DNA of 33,599 bases from CAZNGF01 sp964572855 (GTDB lineage Bacteria; Bipolaricaulota; Bipolaricaulia; RBG-16-55-9; JAJCYT01): assembly GCA_964572855.1 (NCBI GenBank), contig CAZNGF010000028.1:1-33599 (forward strand). The letters are read 5' to 3'. Of this stretch, positions 13,573 to 21,302 are shown piece after piece. A program made the translations under genes and the position numbers. The notes under the pieces are model-generated. The model saw only the letters and a list, made by a program, of their open reading frames with translations, was not told the DNA's origin and searched no databases. Within the stretch, counting starts at the first letter, position 1; every line of letters starts with the position of its first letter.

Positions 13573-13656
13573 TCACAACCCGCCTCGGCCTTGTTTTCCC
13601 GAGGGCACGCGCTCGATCCCGCTCCGGGCCGTTCCGACGAGCGCCAGCGTGCTCAA
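13573..13656 (-). CDS. Possible 27-residue leader peptide
   Basis: Within the roughly 210-base leader of the DUF4397 gene, a very strong ribosome site GGGAGGTG (13670-13663) sits six bases before a TTG that opens a 27-codon frame (starts STLALVGTARSG, ends GGL) with a TGA at 13575-13573. The peptide resembles nothing known. The strength of the ribosome site is the only support. A GTG overlapping the site itself could also be used, in another frame. Confidence 0.3.
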   Translation of the reverse strand: MSTLALVGTARSGIERVPSGKQGRGGL

Positions 13657-13704
13657 TTGGGTCACCTCCCTTTCCTCGTGTTCGCAACGCCCGCCCGTGT
13701 GCGC

Positions 13705-13733
13705 TTGACAATCCCGTAGAATATTTATAACAT
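13705..13733 (+). promoter_or_regulatory. Putative promoter of the B12-binding regulator
   Basis: TTGACA (13705-13710) is followed by TATAAC (13726-13731, 15-bp spacer) or TAACAT (13728-13733, 17-bp spacer) on the plus strand. The GTAGAATAT arm of the inverted repeat lies inside the spacer. The start codon follows at 13797 with GGAGG upstream. Confidence 0.5.
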
Positions 13734-13763
13734 ATAGCCGTGGATTTGTCAAATATATTCTAC
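13716..13763. promoter_or_regulatory. Inverted repeat operator candidate in the divergent promoter region
   Basis: GTAGAATAT (13716-13724) and ATATTCTAC (13755-13763) are perfect 9-bp arms with centres 39 bases apart, close to four helical turns. They overlap both divergent promoters, a layout suited to an autoregulator binding as a multimer. The adjacent B12-binding HTH protein is the obvious candidate. The same 9-mer recurs at 20720-20728. Confidence 0.5.
13724..13752 (-). promoter_or_regulatory. Promoter of the DUF4397 gene
   Basis: On the minus strand TTGACA (13752-13747) and TATAAA (13729-13724) are separated by exactly 17 bases, a near-consensus sigma70 promoter. It overlaps the divergent promoter of the regulator and is bracketed by the inverted repeat at 13716-13763. 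Confidence 0.7.
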
Positions 13764-13796
13764 AGATCCGATAGAAAATAGCTCACGGAGGCGCTC

Positions 13797-14690
13797 ATGG
13801 CGCATGACGGCACGCTCAACGATCTGGGACAGCGCTACTTGGAGGCCGCACTCGGCGGCGACGAGGTCCAGGCCGACCTCGTGGTGCAGGAGGGGATCCA
13901 GCGCGGGTTCGGCCCGACGAAGTTATACATGGAGGTCTTGATCCCCTCGCAGTTCGAGCTGGGCCAGCGCTGGCACGACGGCCAGATCAACGTGGCGCAG
14001 GAGCACCTGGCCACCCAGATCACGCTGAGCCAGATGGACCGGATGCGTGCGCGCATCAACGTGCGGAGCAAACTCAACAAGCGGGTCGCGGTCACCGCGG
14101 TCGAGGGGGAGCCGCACTCGCTCGGACCGCGCGTCGTGGCGGACTTCTTGTACTTCGACGGCTGGCGGGTGCGCTTTCTGGGGGCCGACACCCCGACCGC
14201 CGATCTTGTCGAATTTATACGACAAAACGGGAGCGACCTGGTGGCGCTCTCGGTCACGCTGGCCGACAACCTGCCCGCCGCGCGGGCGGCCGTACGGGCG
14301 TTGCGGGCGCTGGGGCGGGGGCGTCCCCAGATCCTGGTCGGCGGCGCGGCGCTGCAGGCCCAGCCGCAGCTGGCCGAGGAGATGGGCGCGGACGGGACCG
14401 CCTTCGACGCGCTCGAAGCCATCCAGGCCGCCCGTCGGCTGGTGGGCGTCAACGGCCAGGACGCATCGCTCTCCGACTACCTCAAGGCCGTGGGCGAGCG
14501 CGTGCAAGCGCTGCGCAAGGCCAACGGCTGGAGCCAACAGGCGCTGGCCCAGCGCTCCGGCCTGGATCGTACCTACATCAGCGCGGTGGAACACGGCAAG
14601 CAGAACATCACGCTGGGCGCGGTCATGAAGCTGGCCGACGCGCTCGAGGTGCCCACGTCCCACCTGTTGATGGGCCAAGACGGGGGCTGA
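13797..14690 (+). CDS. CarH-like B12-binding transcription regulator with C-terminal XRE HTH
   Basis: A 297-residue protein. Residues 1-90 form the four-helix B12-binding (MetH cap-like) domain, with RWHDGQINVAQEHLAT giving W59-H60 and E69-H70, the WH-x8-EH pattern of CarH light sensors. Residues 95-215 form the Rossmann B12 domain, with VEGEPHSLG giving His107, the expected lower cobalt ligand, and later LVALSVTL and ILVGGAAL. Residues 228-290 form a Cro/C1-type HTH (VQALRKANGWSQQALAQRSG, then YISAVEHGKQN). Classical CarH/LitR have an N-terminal MerR HTH, so here the DNA-binding part is of another family and at the other end. Adenosylcobalamin binding and light response are inferred. The ATG has GGAGG upstream, and the gene diverges from the DUF4397/SDR/SRPBCC series. 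Confidence 0.88.
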   Translation: MAHDGTLNDLGQRYLEAALGGDEVQADLVVQEGIQRGFGPTKLYMEVLIPSQFELGQRWHDGQINVAQEHLATQITLSQMDRMRARINVRSKLNKRVAVTAVEGEPHSLGPRVVADFLYFDGWRVRFLGADTPTADLVEFIRQNGSDLVALSVTLADNLPAARAAVRALRALGRGRPQILVGGAALQAQPQLAEEMGADGTAFDALEAIQAARRLVGVNGQDASLSDYLKAVGERVQALRKANGWSQQALAQRSGLDRTYISAVEHGKQNITLGAVMKLADALEVPTSHLLMGQDGG

Positions 14691-15136
14691 GCGCGTCAGA
14701 ACGCGCGCCCCCCGCTACCTTTGGCCGGAGCGCCCAAGGGCGGCTAGGATAGCCTTTCCCCCTACAGATTTAGACGCTTTCGATCCATTTGCTTGTGGGG
14801 CGAGCCGGTTGACTTGGGTGTCAATTTATGTTATGTTTATTTTTGCGCAAGGCAAATTGGAGCTTGGCCAAGGGAATCCGACAGACATAGCACACCCCGA
14901 CGCATCGGGGTGGCGAGTTAGAACGCATCACCGCCGCAGGACCTTCGGACGCGCGCCAGGGTTTTGCCGTTGCACACCTCCGGCGACGGATTTTCCCCCA
15001 ACGCGCGGACACACCCCAACCGGGCCCTGCGCGGCGACGTTGTCCCGGCAGGATTCGTCCTGAGTTTCCGTGAGAGGGACGGGGATGAGCCAAGGGGACC
15101 CTTCCCGAGCGCAAGGTTTGGGAAACGCTATCAGAC
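14691..15136. other. Intergenic stretch without a recognisable gene
   Basis: About 450 bases between the convergent ends of the B12 regulator and the hydrolase gene. Frames here give no protein-like sequence. A perfect 8-bp hairpin, CACCCCGA-CGCA-TCGGGGTG, lies at 14893-14912 without a T-run. I see no known RNA family. Being convergent and long, it could hide a small RNA. Confidence 0.5.
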
Positions 15137-15161
15137 AGCCCGGCGCCCTGCCCGCCGGGCT
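15137..15161 (-). terminator. Hairpin downstream of the alpha/beta hydrolase gene
   Basis: AGCCCGGCG (15137-15145) and CGCCGGGCT (15153-15161) form a perfect 9-bp stem with a 7-base loop, starting ten bases after the stop codon of the minus-strand gene. No strong T-run follows. Confidence 0.5.
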
Positions 15162-15170
15162 CCTGCCTTT

Positions 15171-16166
15171 TCACTTGCGCCGGACGCTGACCCGCCCTTC
15201 GGCCTCGTCTTGGGCCAACCGCGCGTCGAGCCAGTCGAGCGCCGTGCCCTCGCCCCCTAAATGCCCGAGAAAGAAGGCCGTCAGGTAGGCGCGCGCCGCC
15301 GCGCGCACGCGCTCGGAGGGGGTGTCGCCCCGGGGGCAGACGGCCCCGAAGCCGCCCTCGTCGTCGAGGTACTGGTTGTGGCCTACGTCGCGCTGGGTGA
15401 CCTCGAGGGCCGGCGGGTTGGCCGTCTCAAAGAAGCGCTGGTAGTTCTCGGCCTCGGGCGCGCACGCGAAGCCGGTCGATGCCCGCTTGCCCAGGTCGTT
15501 GCCGATCAGCAGCAGCGGCGCTTGGATTTGTCCCATGCGCTCGGGCGCCACGCTGGGGTACTTGGGCGAGCTGGCCGTCGTGCCCGGCGGGCCGCCGCCG
15601 TCCACGGGGTCCAGAACCCCCACGGCGCGGACCCGCGCGTCCGCGCTCGCGCCCATCAGGCTGACCTTCCCGCCCAGCGAGTGCCCCGACAGCCCGATCG
15701 CGTCCAGCGCGATCCCGCCCTGCAACGGATGGTCGGGCCAGGCGTTCGCCTCGGCGTAGTGGGCCAGCACCGCGAGCAGATCGGCTTCCAAGTCGCGGTG
15801 GTCGACGCTCAGGCCCGTCTCGTAAGTCGGCAGCGCGACCACGAACCCGTGCGAGGCCAGCTGGTCCGCGTAGGAGCGGTACGTCGCGCCGTCCAGCAGG
15901 AAGCCGTGGCTGAACACGAGCAGCGGGAACGGCCCGCCTTTCGGACGCACCGCGCGCCCGTCGTCGCTGGGGAAGACCGAGATCAGGCTCACGGCCCGGT
16001 CCCGCTCCCGGTCCACCAAGCGGCTGCGAAACACGCCGATCTCGTAGGGGCCGGGTTCGTCCGGGGGCAACGCCCCCTGCTGGGCTTGGGCGGGTTGGTC
16101 GACGTGTAGAGCGGACGGAACGAGCAAAACGCACAGCGCAAACAGCGCGACAGAGAATCGCTTCAT
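15171..16166 (-). CDS. Exported alpha/beta hydrolase (PAF-acetylhydrolase/chlorophyllase-like)
   Basis: A 331-residue protein with a signal peptide (MKRFSVALFALCVLLVPSAL, mature from about residue 29). The ATG at 16166 was chosen because GGAGG lies nine bases upstream; the in-frame ATG at 16175 touches that site and is too close. The core shows LLVFSHGF (oxyanion region, about 82-89), the nucleophile elbow GLSGHSLGGK with Ser163, an Asp in VLDPVDGGG and a His in RDVGHNQYLDD as likely triad partners. Family members are secreted esterases or lipases with varied substrates. It is the last gene of the minus-strand run. Confidence 0.85.
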   Translation of the reverse strand: MKRFSVALFALCVLLVPSALHVDQPAQAQQGALPPDEPGPYEIGVFRSRLVDRERDRAVSLISVFPSDDGRAVRPKGGPFPLLVFSHGFLLDGATYRSYADQLASHGFVVALPTYETGLSVDHRDLEADLLAVLAHYAEANAWPDHPLQGGIALDAIGLSGHSLGGKVSLMGASADARVRAVGVLDPVDGGGPPGTTASSPKYPSVAPERMGQIQAPLLLIGNDLGKRASTGFACAPEAENYQRFFETANPPALEVTQRDVGHNQYLDDEGGFGAVCPRGDTPSERVRAAARAYLTAFFLGHLGGEGTALDWLDARLAQDEAEGRVSVRRK

Positions 16167-16223
16167 GGTTGCCATCCTCCCTTCAGATCGCTCCTGAAAG
16201 CGTATCACAACGCGCAGCGTGCG

Positions 16224-16547
16224 TCACTCGACCCGCTCCGGGAAGTCCCAGCCGTAGCGGCGCAGATCGACCCGGTAGCCGGGTCCGACCTCGACGCCCT
16301 CGGCCTGCAGCAGCTCGGCTTGGCGGACGTGGCCGCCGCCCGGGCGCGCGGGGATGCGCCCCTGCGCGTTTATGACGCGGTGCCAGGGCAGGCCGTGCTT
16401 GTCCGAGGCGCTGTGCAGCAACCGCACGACCTGGCGCGCGCCGCGCGGGCTACCGGCCAGCGCGGCGATTTGCCCGTAGCTGGCCACGCAGCCCGGCGGG
16501 ATTTGACCGATGAGCGCGAGGGCGGATCGTGAGAAGTCGGTGGGCAT
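16224..16547 (-). CDS. Alkyltransferase-like protein (MGMT family, Trp in place of Cys)
   Basis: A 107-residue protein with the DNA-binding HTH of O6-alkylguanine DNA alkyltransferases: IPPGCVASYGQIAALAGSPRGARQVV, including the arginine finger in the last block. The active-site motif reads PWHRVINAQGRI, where true alkyltransferases have PCHRV, so the acceptor Cys is replaced by Trp. Such ATL proteins bind O6-alkylguanine and hand it to nucleotide excision repair rather than repairing it themselves. GGGAG lies seven bases before the ATG. It sits between the LolA-like gene and the hydrolase, separated from the former by a 22-bp palindrome. Confidence 0.92.
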   Translation of the reverse strand: MPTDFSRSALALIGQIPPGCVASYGQIAALAGSPRGARQVVRLLHSASDKHGLPWHRVINAQGRIPARPGGGHVRQAELLQAEGVEVGPGYRVDLRRYGWDFPERVE

Positions 16548-16562
16548 GGCTCTGCTCCCTCG

Positions 16563-16584
16563 GCACGGGCGCGCGCGCCCGTGC
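16563..16584. repeat. 22-bp perfect palindrome after the LolA-like gene
   Basis: GCACGGGCGCG followed by its exact reverse complement, immediately after the stop codon of the LolA-like gene. It can form a stem in RNA and may end the upstream transcript or protect its 3' end. There is no T-run. Confidence 0.5.
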
Positions 16585-17358
16585 TCAGTTCTCCTGGCCC
16601 AGCTTGGATGGGTCGAACAAATCCGGCGAGAGCGCCTCGGCCGAGATGCTCGTGATGGTGAGCAGGGTTTTGTTGGCGTCGACGATCTGGCTCTCGATGA
16701 GCTGCCCCACGACGTAGACGTCCCCGTCCAGCTCGCCGTATTCTTCGAATGTGACGTCGTTGATCGCGTCGCCGCTGAGCGCGAACAGGCGCATCGAGCG
16801 CGGGCGCAGCGTCTGGCGCTCGACCCGCACCGACACGCCGGTGAACGCTTGTTTCTCGGCGCCCTGCACGTCCTTGTTGGGGTCCTCGAGCTCGACTCTA
16901 AGGCCCTCTGTTCCGTCTTCCAGGGTGACTTCCTCGCGGGCCACCACGTCGTAGTTGCCGGCGAATTGGATCCCGACGGTCTCGGCCACGCTGGCGTCGC
17001 CGAAGACGGCCTGCTGCCCGCTGGTCTTGAGCGGGGTGATCAGGTCCGGGTTCCAAAGGAACGTCCCCTCCGGCGTGGTCAGAAACACCTCGCCGGCCAT
17101 GTCCTCGGGCTGGAGAAACTCGATGCGCGCCACGTCCTCGCCGTCGATCTGGCTGAAGAAGAGCTGGACCAGCGCCTGCTCGCTGCCGTCCGGCCGGTCG
17201 GCCACCACCTCGACGGTCATGGTGAAGCTCTCCGTGCTCAGGAAGCGGGCCTCGTCCATGGCCTGCAGGAGCGCCTCGTCGCTGGGGGCATCTTGAGCGG
17301 CCGCGCCCGCGCCGAGGGCCAGCAGCGTCAGCAGCATGACAATTGAAAACTTCTTCAT
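16585..17358 (-). CDS. Outer membrane lipoprotein-sorting protein (LolA-like)
   Basis: A 257-residue protein with signal peptide MKKFSIVMLLTLLALGAGAAA. The ATG has an ideal AAGGAGG site. The mature chain follows the LolA/LolB-like half-barrel fold used by lipoprotein-sorting proteins: FTMTVEVVADRPDGSEQ, ARIEFLQPEDMAGEVFLTTP, GTFLWNPDLITPLKTSG and later EEVTLEDGTEGLRVELEDP. It lies directly downstream of an ABC ATPase and two FtsX-type permeases on the same strand, the usual setting for this family, and probably acts in the periplasm as their substrate-binding or delivery partner. The cargo is not known. Confidence 0.82.
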   Translation of the reverse strand: MKKFSIVMLLTLLALGAGAAAQDAPSDEALLQAMDEARFLSTESFTMTVEVVADRPDGSEQALVQLFFSQIDGEDVARIEFLQPEDMAGEVFLTTPEGTFLWNPDLITPLKTSGQQAVFGDASVAETVGIQFAGNYDVVAREEVTLEDGTEGLRVELEDPNKDVQGAEKQAFTGVSVRVERQTLRPRSMRLFALSGDAINDVTFEEYGELDGDVYVVGQLIESQIVDANKTLLTITSISAEALSPDLFDPSKLGQEN

Positions 17359-17403
17359 GGGTCCTCCTTGTGCTCGGTTTGGCTGTGTTTTGTGGCTTGC
17401 CGT

Positions 17404-17437
17404 GCTGTAGGGGCGCACGGCCGTGCGCCCCTACAGC
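17404..17437. repeat. 34-bp perfect palindrome (GTAGGGGCGCACGG type)
   Basis: Two 17-base arms, GCTGTAGGGGCGCACGG and its exact complement, without a loop, in the 95-base gap between the first permease and the LolA-like gene. Similar GTAGGGGCG...CGCCCCTAC units are dispersed in intergenic DNA of some bacteria, as I recall. In RNA it would form a strong hairpin and could dampen expression of the downstream gene. Confidence 0.7.
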
Positions 17438-17453
17438 GCTCATGCCGATTACA

Positions 17454-18668
17454 TCAGACGTAACTCAGCGCGCTGACGATGTTGAGGCGCGCGTTCTTGG
17501 CCGCCGGGTAGAGCGTGCCGAACAGGGTCGAGCACACCGCGGTCAGAAACGGGATCAAGAGCGAGACGCCGGAGAGCTCGAGCGTGATCGGGACGGGCTC
17601 GATCGCGCCGGGGGGCGTCCAGCTCAGGCCCGCCAGGTTGAGCCCCGCGATGAGGCCGCCGCCCAGCAACACGCCCAGCGTCCCGCCCAGCAGGCCCAGC
17701 ACGACGCCCTCCAGCAGGAAGGTGGCGAACACGTGGCGCCGCTTGGTGCCCACGGCGCGGATCGTGCCCACCTCGCGCGTGCGCTCCAGGAACGACATGG
17801 TCAACACCTCGAGCACGCTGAAGAACGCCAGCACGAACACGCCCATGACCGTGAAGGCCGCAAACACCCCCCAGAACGCCTCAATCGAGTCGTAGAACGT
17901 GGTCAGCTCCTGCCAGGTGCGCGCCTCGAGCGGGAAGCCCCGGTCATTGAGCGCCGCGTTGAGGTCGGCGGCCACGGCCGGTGCGTCCTCCAGCCGGTTG
18001 AGCCGCACGACGAACTTGTCCGCGCCCTCGGTGCGCAGCACCTTCTGGGCAAACCAGAGCGGCACGAAGCCCAGTTGGTCCGCGGGCAGGAAGCCGTTGT
18101 AGCGAAACACGCCCACCACCTGGGCGCTGGCTGCGCCGAAGGCGCCCGTCACCGTGCCGGTGGCCACGTTGACCCAGTCGTCCACGTCCACCTCAAGCGT
18201 CTCGGCCAGCTGGGACGTCACGATGATCTGCGGTTGCTCGCGGTCGTCGTCCAGCCCGCGCCCTTGGGTGATGAGCTCAGAATAGTCCTGAAGGGGGTTA
18301 CCGGGCACGAGCCCCTTGCTGACCAGCAGCGTGCTGCCGCGCTCGTCGCCCACCAGGCCGGCAAAGCCCAGCTCGATCCCGTATCCGCGCACGCGCGGGT
18401 CCTCGTCCAGCAGGCGGGCGAGTTCCGCGCGCGCCTCGGGCTGGATCAGGTACTCGTACCCCTCCGACTCGCTCTCGAAGAACAGGGGACTGGCGATCTG
18501 CAGCGCCCCGCTCTCGGCCGAGAGCTGCTCCTTGGTGGAGTTGATGCTCTCCAGCACGAAACCGATCACAAAGGCCAGGATCGCAACCCCCAGCGCGATG
18601 ACCCCCAGGCTGAAGGCCGTGCGCCGCTTGTTGCGAAGCACGTTTCGCAGCGCGATTTTCACGAACAT
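17454..18668 (-). CDS. ABC transporter permease, FtsX/MacB type (1)
   Basis: A 404-residue permease. The N-terminal cytoplasmic RNVLRNKRRTAFSLGVI leads into the first membrane helix (about residues 20-40). A large extracytoplasmic MacB-like domain follows (about 45-270). The C-terminal FtsX domain has three helices with the typical TMSFLERTREVGTIRAVGTKR loop (about 290-312) and LLEGVVLGLLGGTLGVLLGG. ATG 18668 has GGAGG five bases upstream. It pairs with the homologous permease at 18758-19972 and the ATPase at 19944-20645, forming a LolCDE- or MacB-like exporter set that moves hydrophobic or envelope substrates using periplasmic conformational change. Confidence 0.9.
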   Translation of the reverse strand: MFVKIALRNVLRNKRRTAFSLGVIALGVAILAFVIGFVLESINSTKEQLSAESGALQIASPLFFESESEGYEYLIQPEARAELARLLDEDPRVRGYGIELGFAGLVGDERGSTLLVSKGLVPGNPLQDYSELITQGRGLDDDREQPQIIVTSQLAETLEVDVDDWVNVATGTVTGAFGAASAQVVGVFRYNGFLPADQLGFVPLWFAQKVLRTEGADKFVVRLNRLEDAPAVAADLNAALNDRGFPLEARTWQELTTFYDSIEAFWGVFAAFTVMGVFVLAFFSVLEVLTMSFLERTREVGTIRAVGTKRRHVFATFLLEGVVLGLLGGTLGVLLGGGLIAGLNLAGLSWTPPGAIEPVPITLELSGVSLLIPFLTAVCSTLFGTLYPAAKNARLNIVSALSYV

Positions 18669-18687
18669 GGCGCCCTCCAAAATCTCA

Positions 18688-18752
18688 CCACAGAGTGCGT
18701 GGAGACCCGTTTCTCCCCGTGATCTCTGTGCCGCCTCTGTGTCTCTGTGTTA
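18688..18752. repeat. CACAGAG-type intergenic repeat
   Basis: The 89-base gap between the two permease genes contains several copies of ACAGAG or its complement (CTCTGTGTCTCTGTG at one end, CACAGAG at the other), so both tandem and inverted copies can pair. Elements built from CACAGAG units recur between genes in a number of bacterial genomes, as I recall. It has no coding potential. Confidence 0.55.
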
Positions 18753-18757
18753 ATCAT

Positions 18758-19943
18758 TCAATTCGTCCTCAACGCCTCGACGATCTTGAGCCGGGCCGAG
18801 TGGGCCGACGGGTAGACGGCCGAGGCCAGCGTGGCCACGGCGCTCACGGCAAACGGCAGCAGCGCGTTGCCCCAGCCCAGGGCGAGCTGGACCGGCACGG
18901 GGTCCTGCGCGCCGGGCGGCGTCCAGCCGATGCCGAGCGCGTTGAAGCCCTGCCCGCCGAGCCAGCCCAGGGCCAACCCGGCGGCCCCGCCCAGCAGGCC
19001 CAGGTACGCCCCCTCGGCCAGGAACATCCAGAACACCTGCCGGCCGCGCGTCCCGATGGCGCGGATCGTGCCGACCTCGCGCGTGCGCTCCAGGAACGAC
19101 ATCGTGAGCACCTGGAGCACGATGAAGAACACCAGCACCGAGATGGCCAGCGTGAGGAAGGCGAACAGCGCCACGAAGAAGCCGCTGATCTGCTGGTAGA
19201 ACTCGGAGAGCTCGACCCAGGTCCGCACCTCGAGGTCGAGCCCGGCGGCGTCGAGCTCGGCCTGGACCGCCTCGGCCAGCCGATCCGTGTCCTCCAGCCG
19301 ATCCAGCCGCACGATCAGCTTGTCCAGCCCCGGCGTGTTGAGCAGCAGCTGCCCGAAGCTCAACGGGATGAAGGCGAGCTGGCCCTCGGCTTGGACGTCG
19401 TTGAGCTCGTAGACCCCGGCCACCGTGAACGTGCCCAGGTTGATGGCCCCGTCCACCGTGGTCAGGTTCACCCGCACGCTCCCGCCGGGGGAGACGTTGA
19501 GCTCGTCGGCCAGGCTGCGCCCGATCAGCATCCGGCCCCGGTCGCCCGGCTGTAGCCCCGCGCCCTCGGCCACGAGGTCGTTGTAGTCGAGCGTCTCGTT
19601 GCCGGGCTCCAGCGCGGTCACGCGCAGCACCTTGGACTTGCGCCCCGCCAGGCCCAACCCGGAGAAACCGAGCTGCTCGGTGTAGGAGCTCACCTCGGGA
19701 TGGCGGTCCAGGATGGCTGTCACGGCCGCGACGGTCTCGGGCGACAGCAGGTAGGCGAAGTCCTCGCGCTCGTTGTCCCACAGCAGGGGCGAGGCGATTT
19801 GGAGGTTGCCGGTCTGCTCGACCACGCCGTTGCGGATGTTGAAGAGCGCGTCGTCCACGTAGCCGCGCACAGCGTAGCTCATGGCCGTGCCCAGCGCGAT
19901 GATGGCCAGGCTCAGCAGCGTGCGGCGCAGGTTGCGCGAGAGG

Positions 19944-19972
<29 letters not shown>
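18758..19972 (-). CDS. ABC transporter permease, FtsX/MacB type (2)
   Basis: A 404-residue permease of the same length and layout as its downstream neighbour. It begins MFQLWMPLRNLSRNLRRTLLSLAII with the first membrane helix, has a long periplasmic domain, and three C-terminal helices around LTMSFLERTREVGTIRAIGTRGRQ and GAYLGLLGGAAGLALGWLGG. The two share the TMSFLERTREVGTIRA block and a WTPPGA motif near the last helix, so they probably arose by duplication and form a heterodimer. Its start overlaps the ATPase gene by 29 bases, evidence of coupling. Confidence 0.9.
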
Positions 19973-20645
<673 letters not shown>

Positions 20646-20679
20646 ACTTGCCTCCCGTGGGGACGCGCGCACCGGCGGC

Positions 20680-20728
20680 ACCACGTCTGTTGATTATATA
20701 TAGCAAAAACTCCGCAATTATATTCTAC
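20680..20728 (-). promoter_or_regulatory. AT-rich promoter region upstream of the ABC operon
   Basis: The minus strand has two TATAAT-like hexamers, one in GAATATAATTG (20722-20717) and one in TATATATAATC (about 20697-20692), upstream of the ATPase start. The -35 boxes are unclear. ATATTCTAC at 20720-20728 equals an arm of the inverted repeat at 13716-13763 and overlaps the PadR stop codon. Confidence 0.4.
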
Positions 20729-21150
20729 AAACCGTCTTGCGCGCCGCCCCGGGCACCCTGCCCGCTTTCGAGCTGTTGAATGGTCTCGTCGCACCATTCC
20801 ATCTGGGTCCGCATCATCTTGAGCCCGAGCCGCAGCGTCGACAGGGGGTAGATCGCGCCCTCGGTGGCGTCCTTCCGTTCCTGCTCGCGCCACAGGTTGG
20901 CCTCGACGCCCTCGTAGGTTTCCAGCCGGCCGGCCAAATCGTCCCGGTGGGCGCGCAGGTGNNNNNNNNNNNNNNNNNNNNNNNNNNNNNNNNNNNNNNN
21001 NNNNNNNNNNNNNNNNNNNNNNNNNNNNNNNNNNNNNNNNNNNNNNNNNNNNNNNNNNNNNCGCACGGACTGGTCGAACTTGCCCTTGAGCTCGTAGCCC
21101 GTGGCCGGTTCGAAGGTCAGAAAGCCAAGCAGTGCGTGTTTGAGCGACAT
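20725..21150 (-). CDS. PadR-family transcription regulator, interrupted by an assembly gap
   Basis: The N-terminus MSLKHALLGFLTFEPATGYELKGKFDQSV is the typical PadR winged-helix start. The C-terminus (HRDDLAGRLETYEGVEANLW, then TLRLGLKMMRTQMEWCDETI) is the helical dimerisation part. One hundred N in between replace the rest of the wing, and their true number is unknown, so the frame relation across the gap is not proven. PadR proteins repress neighbouring transporter genes and are released by small ligands. It precedes the ABC operon by 79 bases. ATG 21150 has AAGGA upstream; the TTG before it is less likely. Confidence 0.8.
   Translation of the reverse strand: MSLKHALLGFLTFEPATGYELKGKFDQSVXXXXXXXXXXXXXXXXXXXXXXXXXXXXXXXXXXHLRAHRDDLAGRLETYEGVEANLWREQERKDATEGAIYPLSTLRLGLKMMRTQMEWCDETIQQLESGQGARGGAQDGL
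20962..21061. other. Scaffold gap of 100 N
   Basis: Exactly 100 undetermined bases, the conventional placeholder for a gap of unknown size. It lies inside the PadR gene, and the coding frames on both sides are compatible with a single gene. Confidence 0.99.
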
Positions 21151-21176
21151 CAATAGGTTCCTTGCCTATATATGCA

Positions 21177-21197
21177 GATTCATATAATGGATGAATC
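21177..21197. promoter_or_regulatory. Palindromic operator candidate upstream of padR
   Basis: GATTCAT (21177-21183) and ATGAATC (21191-21197) are perfect 7-bp arms around ATAATGG, 27 bases upstream of the PadR ATG and next to the TATATA element at 21166-21171. Position and symmetry fit PadR autoregulation. Confidence 0.5.
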
Positions 21198-21302
21198 ATA
21201 TCAGGTGGAGACGGGCACGACAAGCGAAGGGCGCGCGCGAGCCCGTTGGAGTCCCGCGGGGCGCGCCGTACAATGGGCGGGAAACTTCCCGAGGAGGACG
21301 GT

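Noticed and set aside
14691..15136. Cobalamin riboswitch in the gap after the B12 regulator
   Set aside because: An AAGGGAA-like string and a hairpin are present, but there is no downstream plus-strand gene within reach and the B12-box and surrounding helices are not recognisable.
17343..18722. A 459-residue plus-strand frame opposite the permease gene
   Set aside because: Same reason: low-complexity antisense frame, no motifs, no ribosome site, and the minus strand encodes a full FtsX-type permease.
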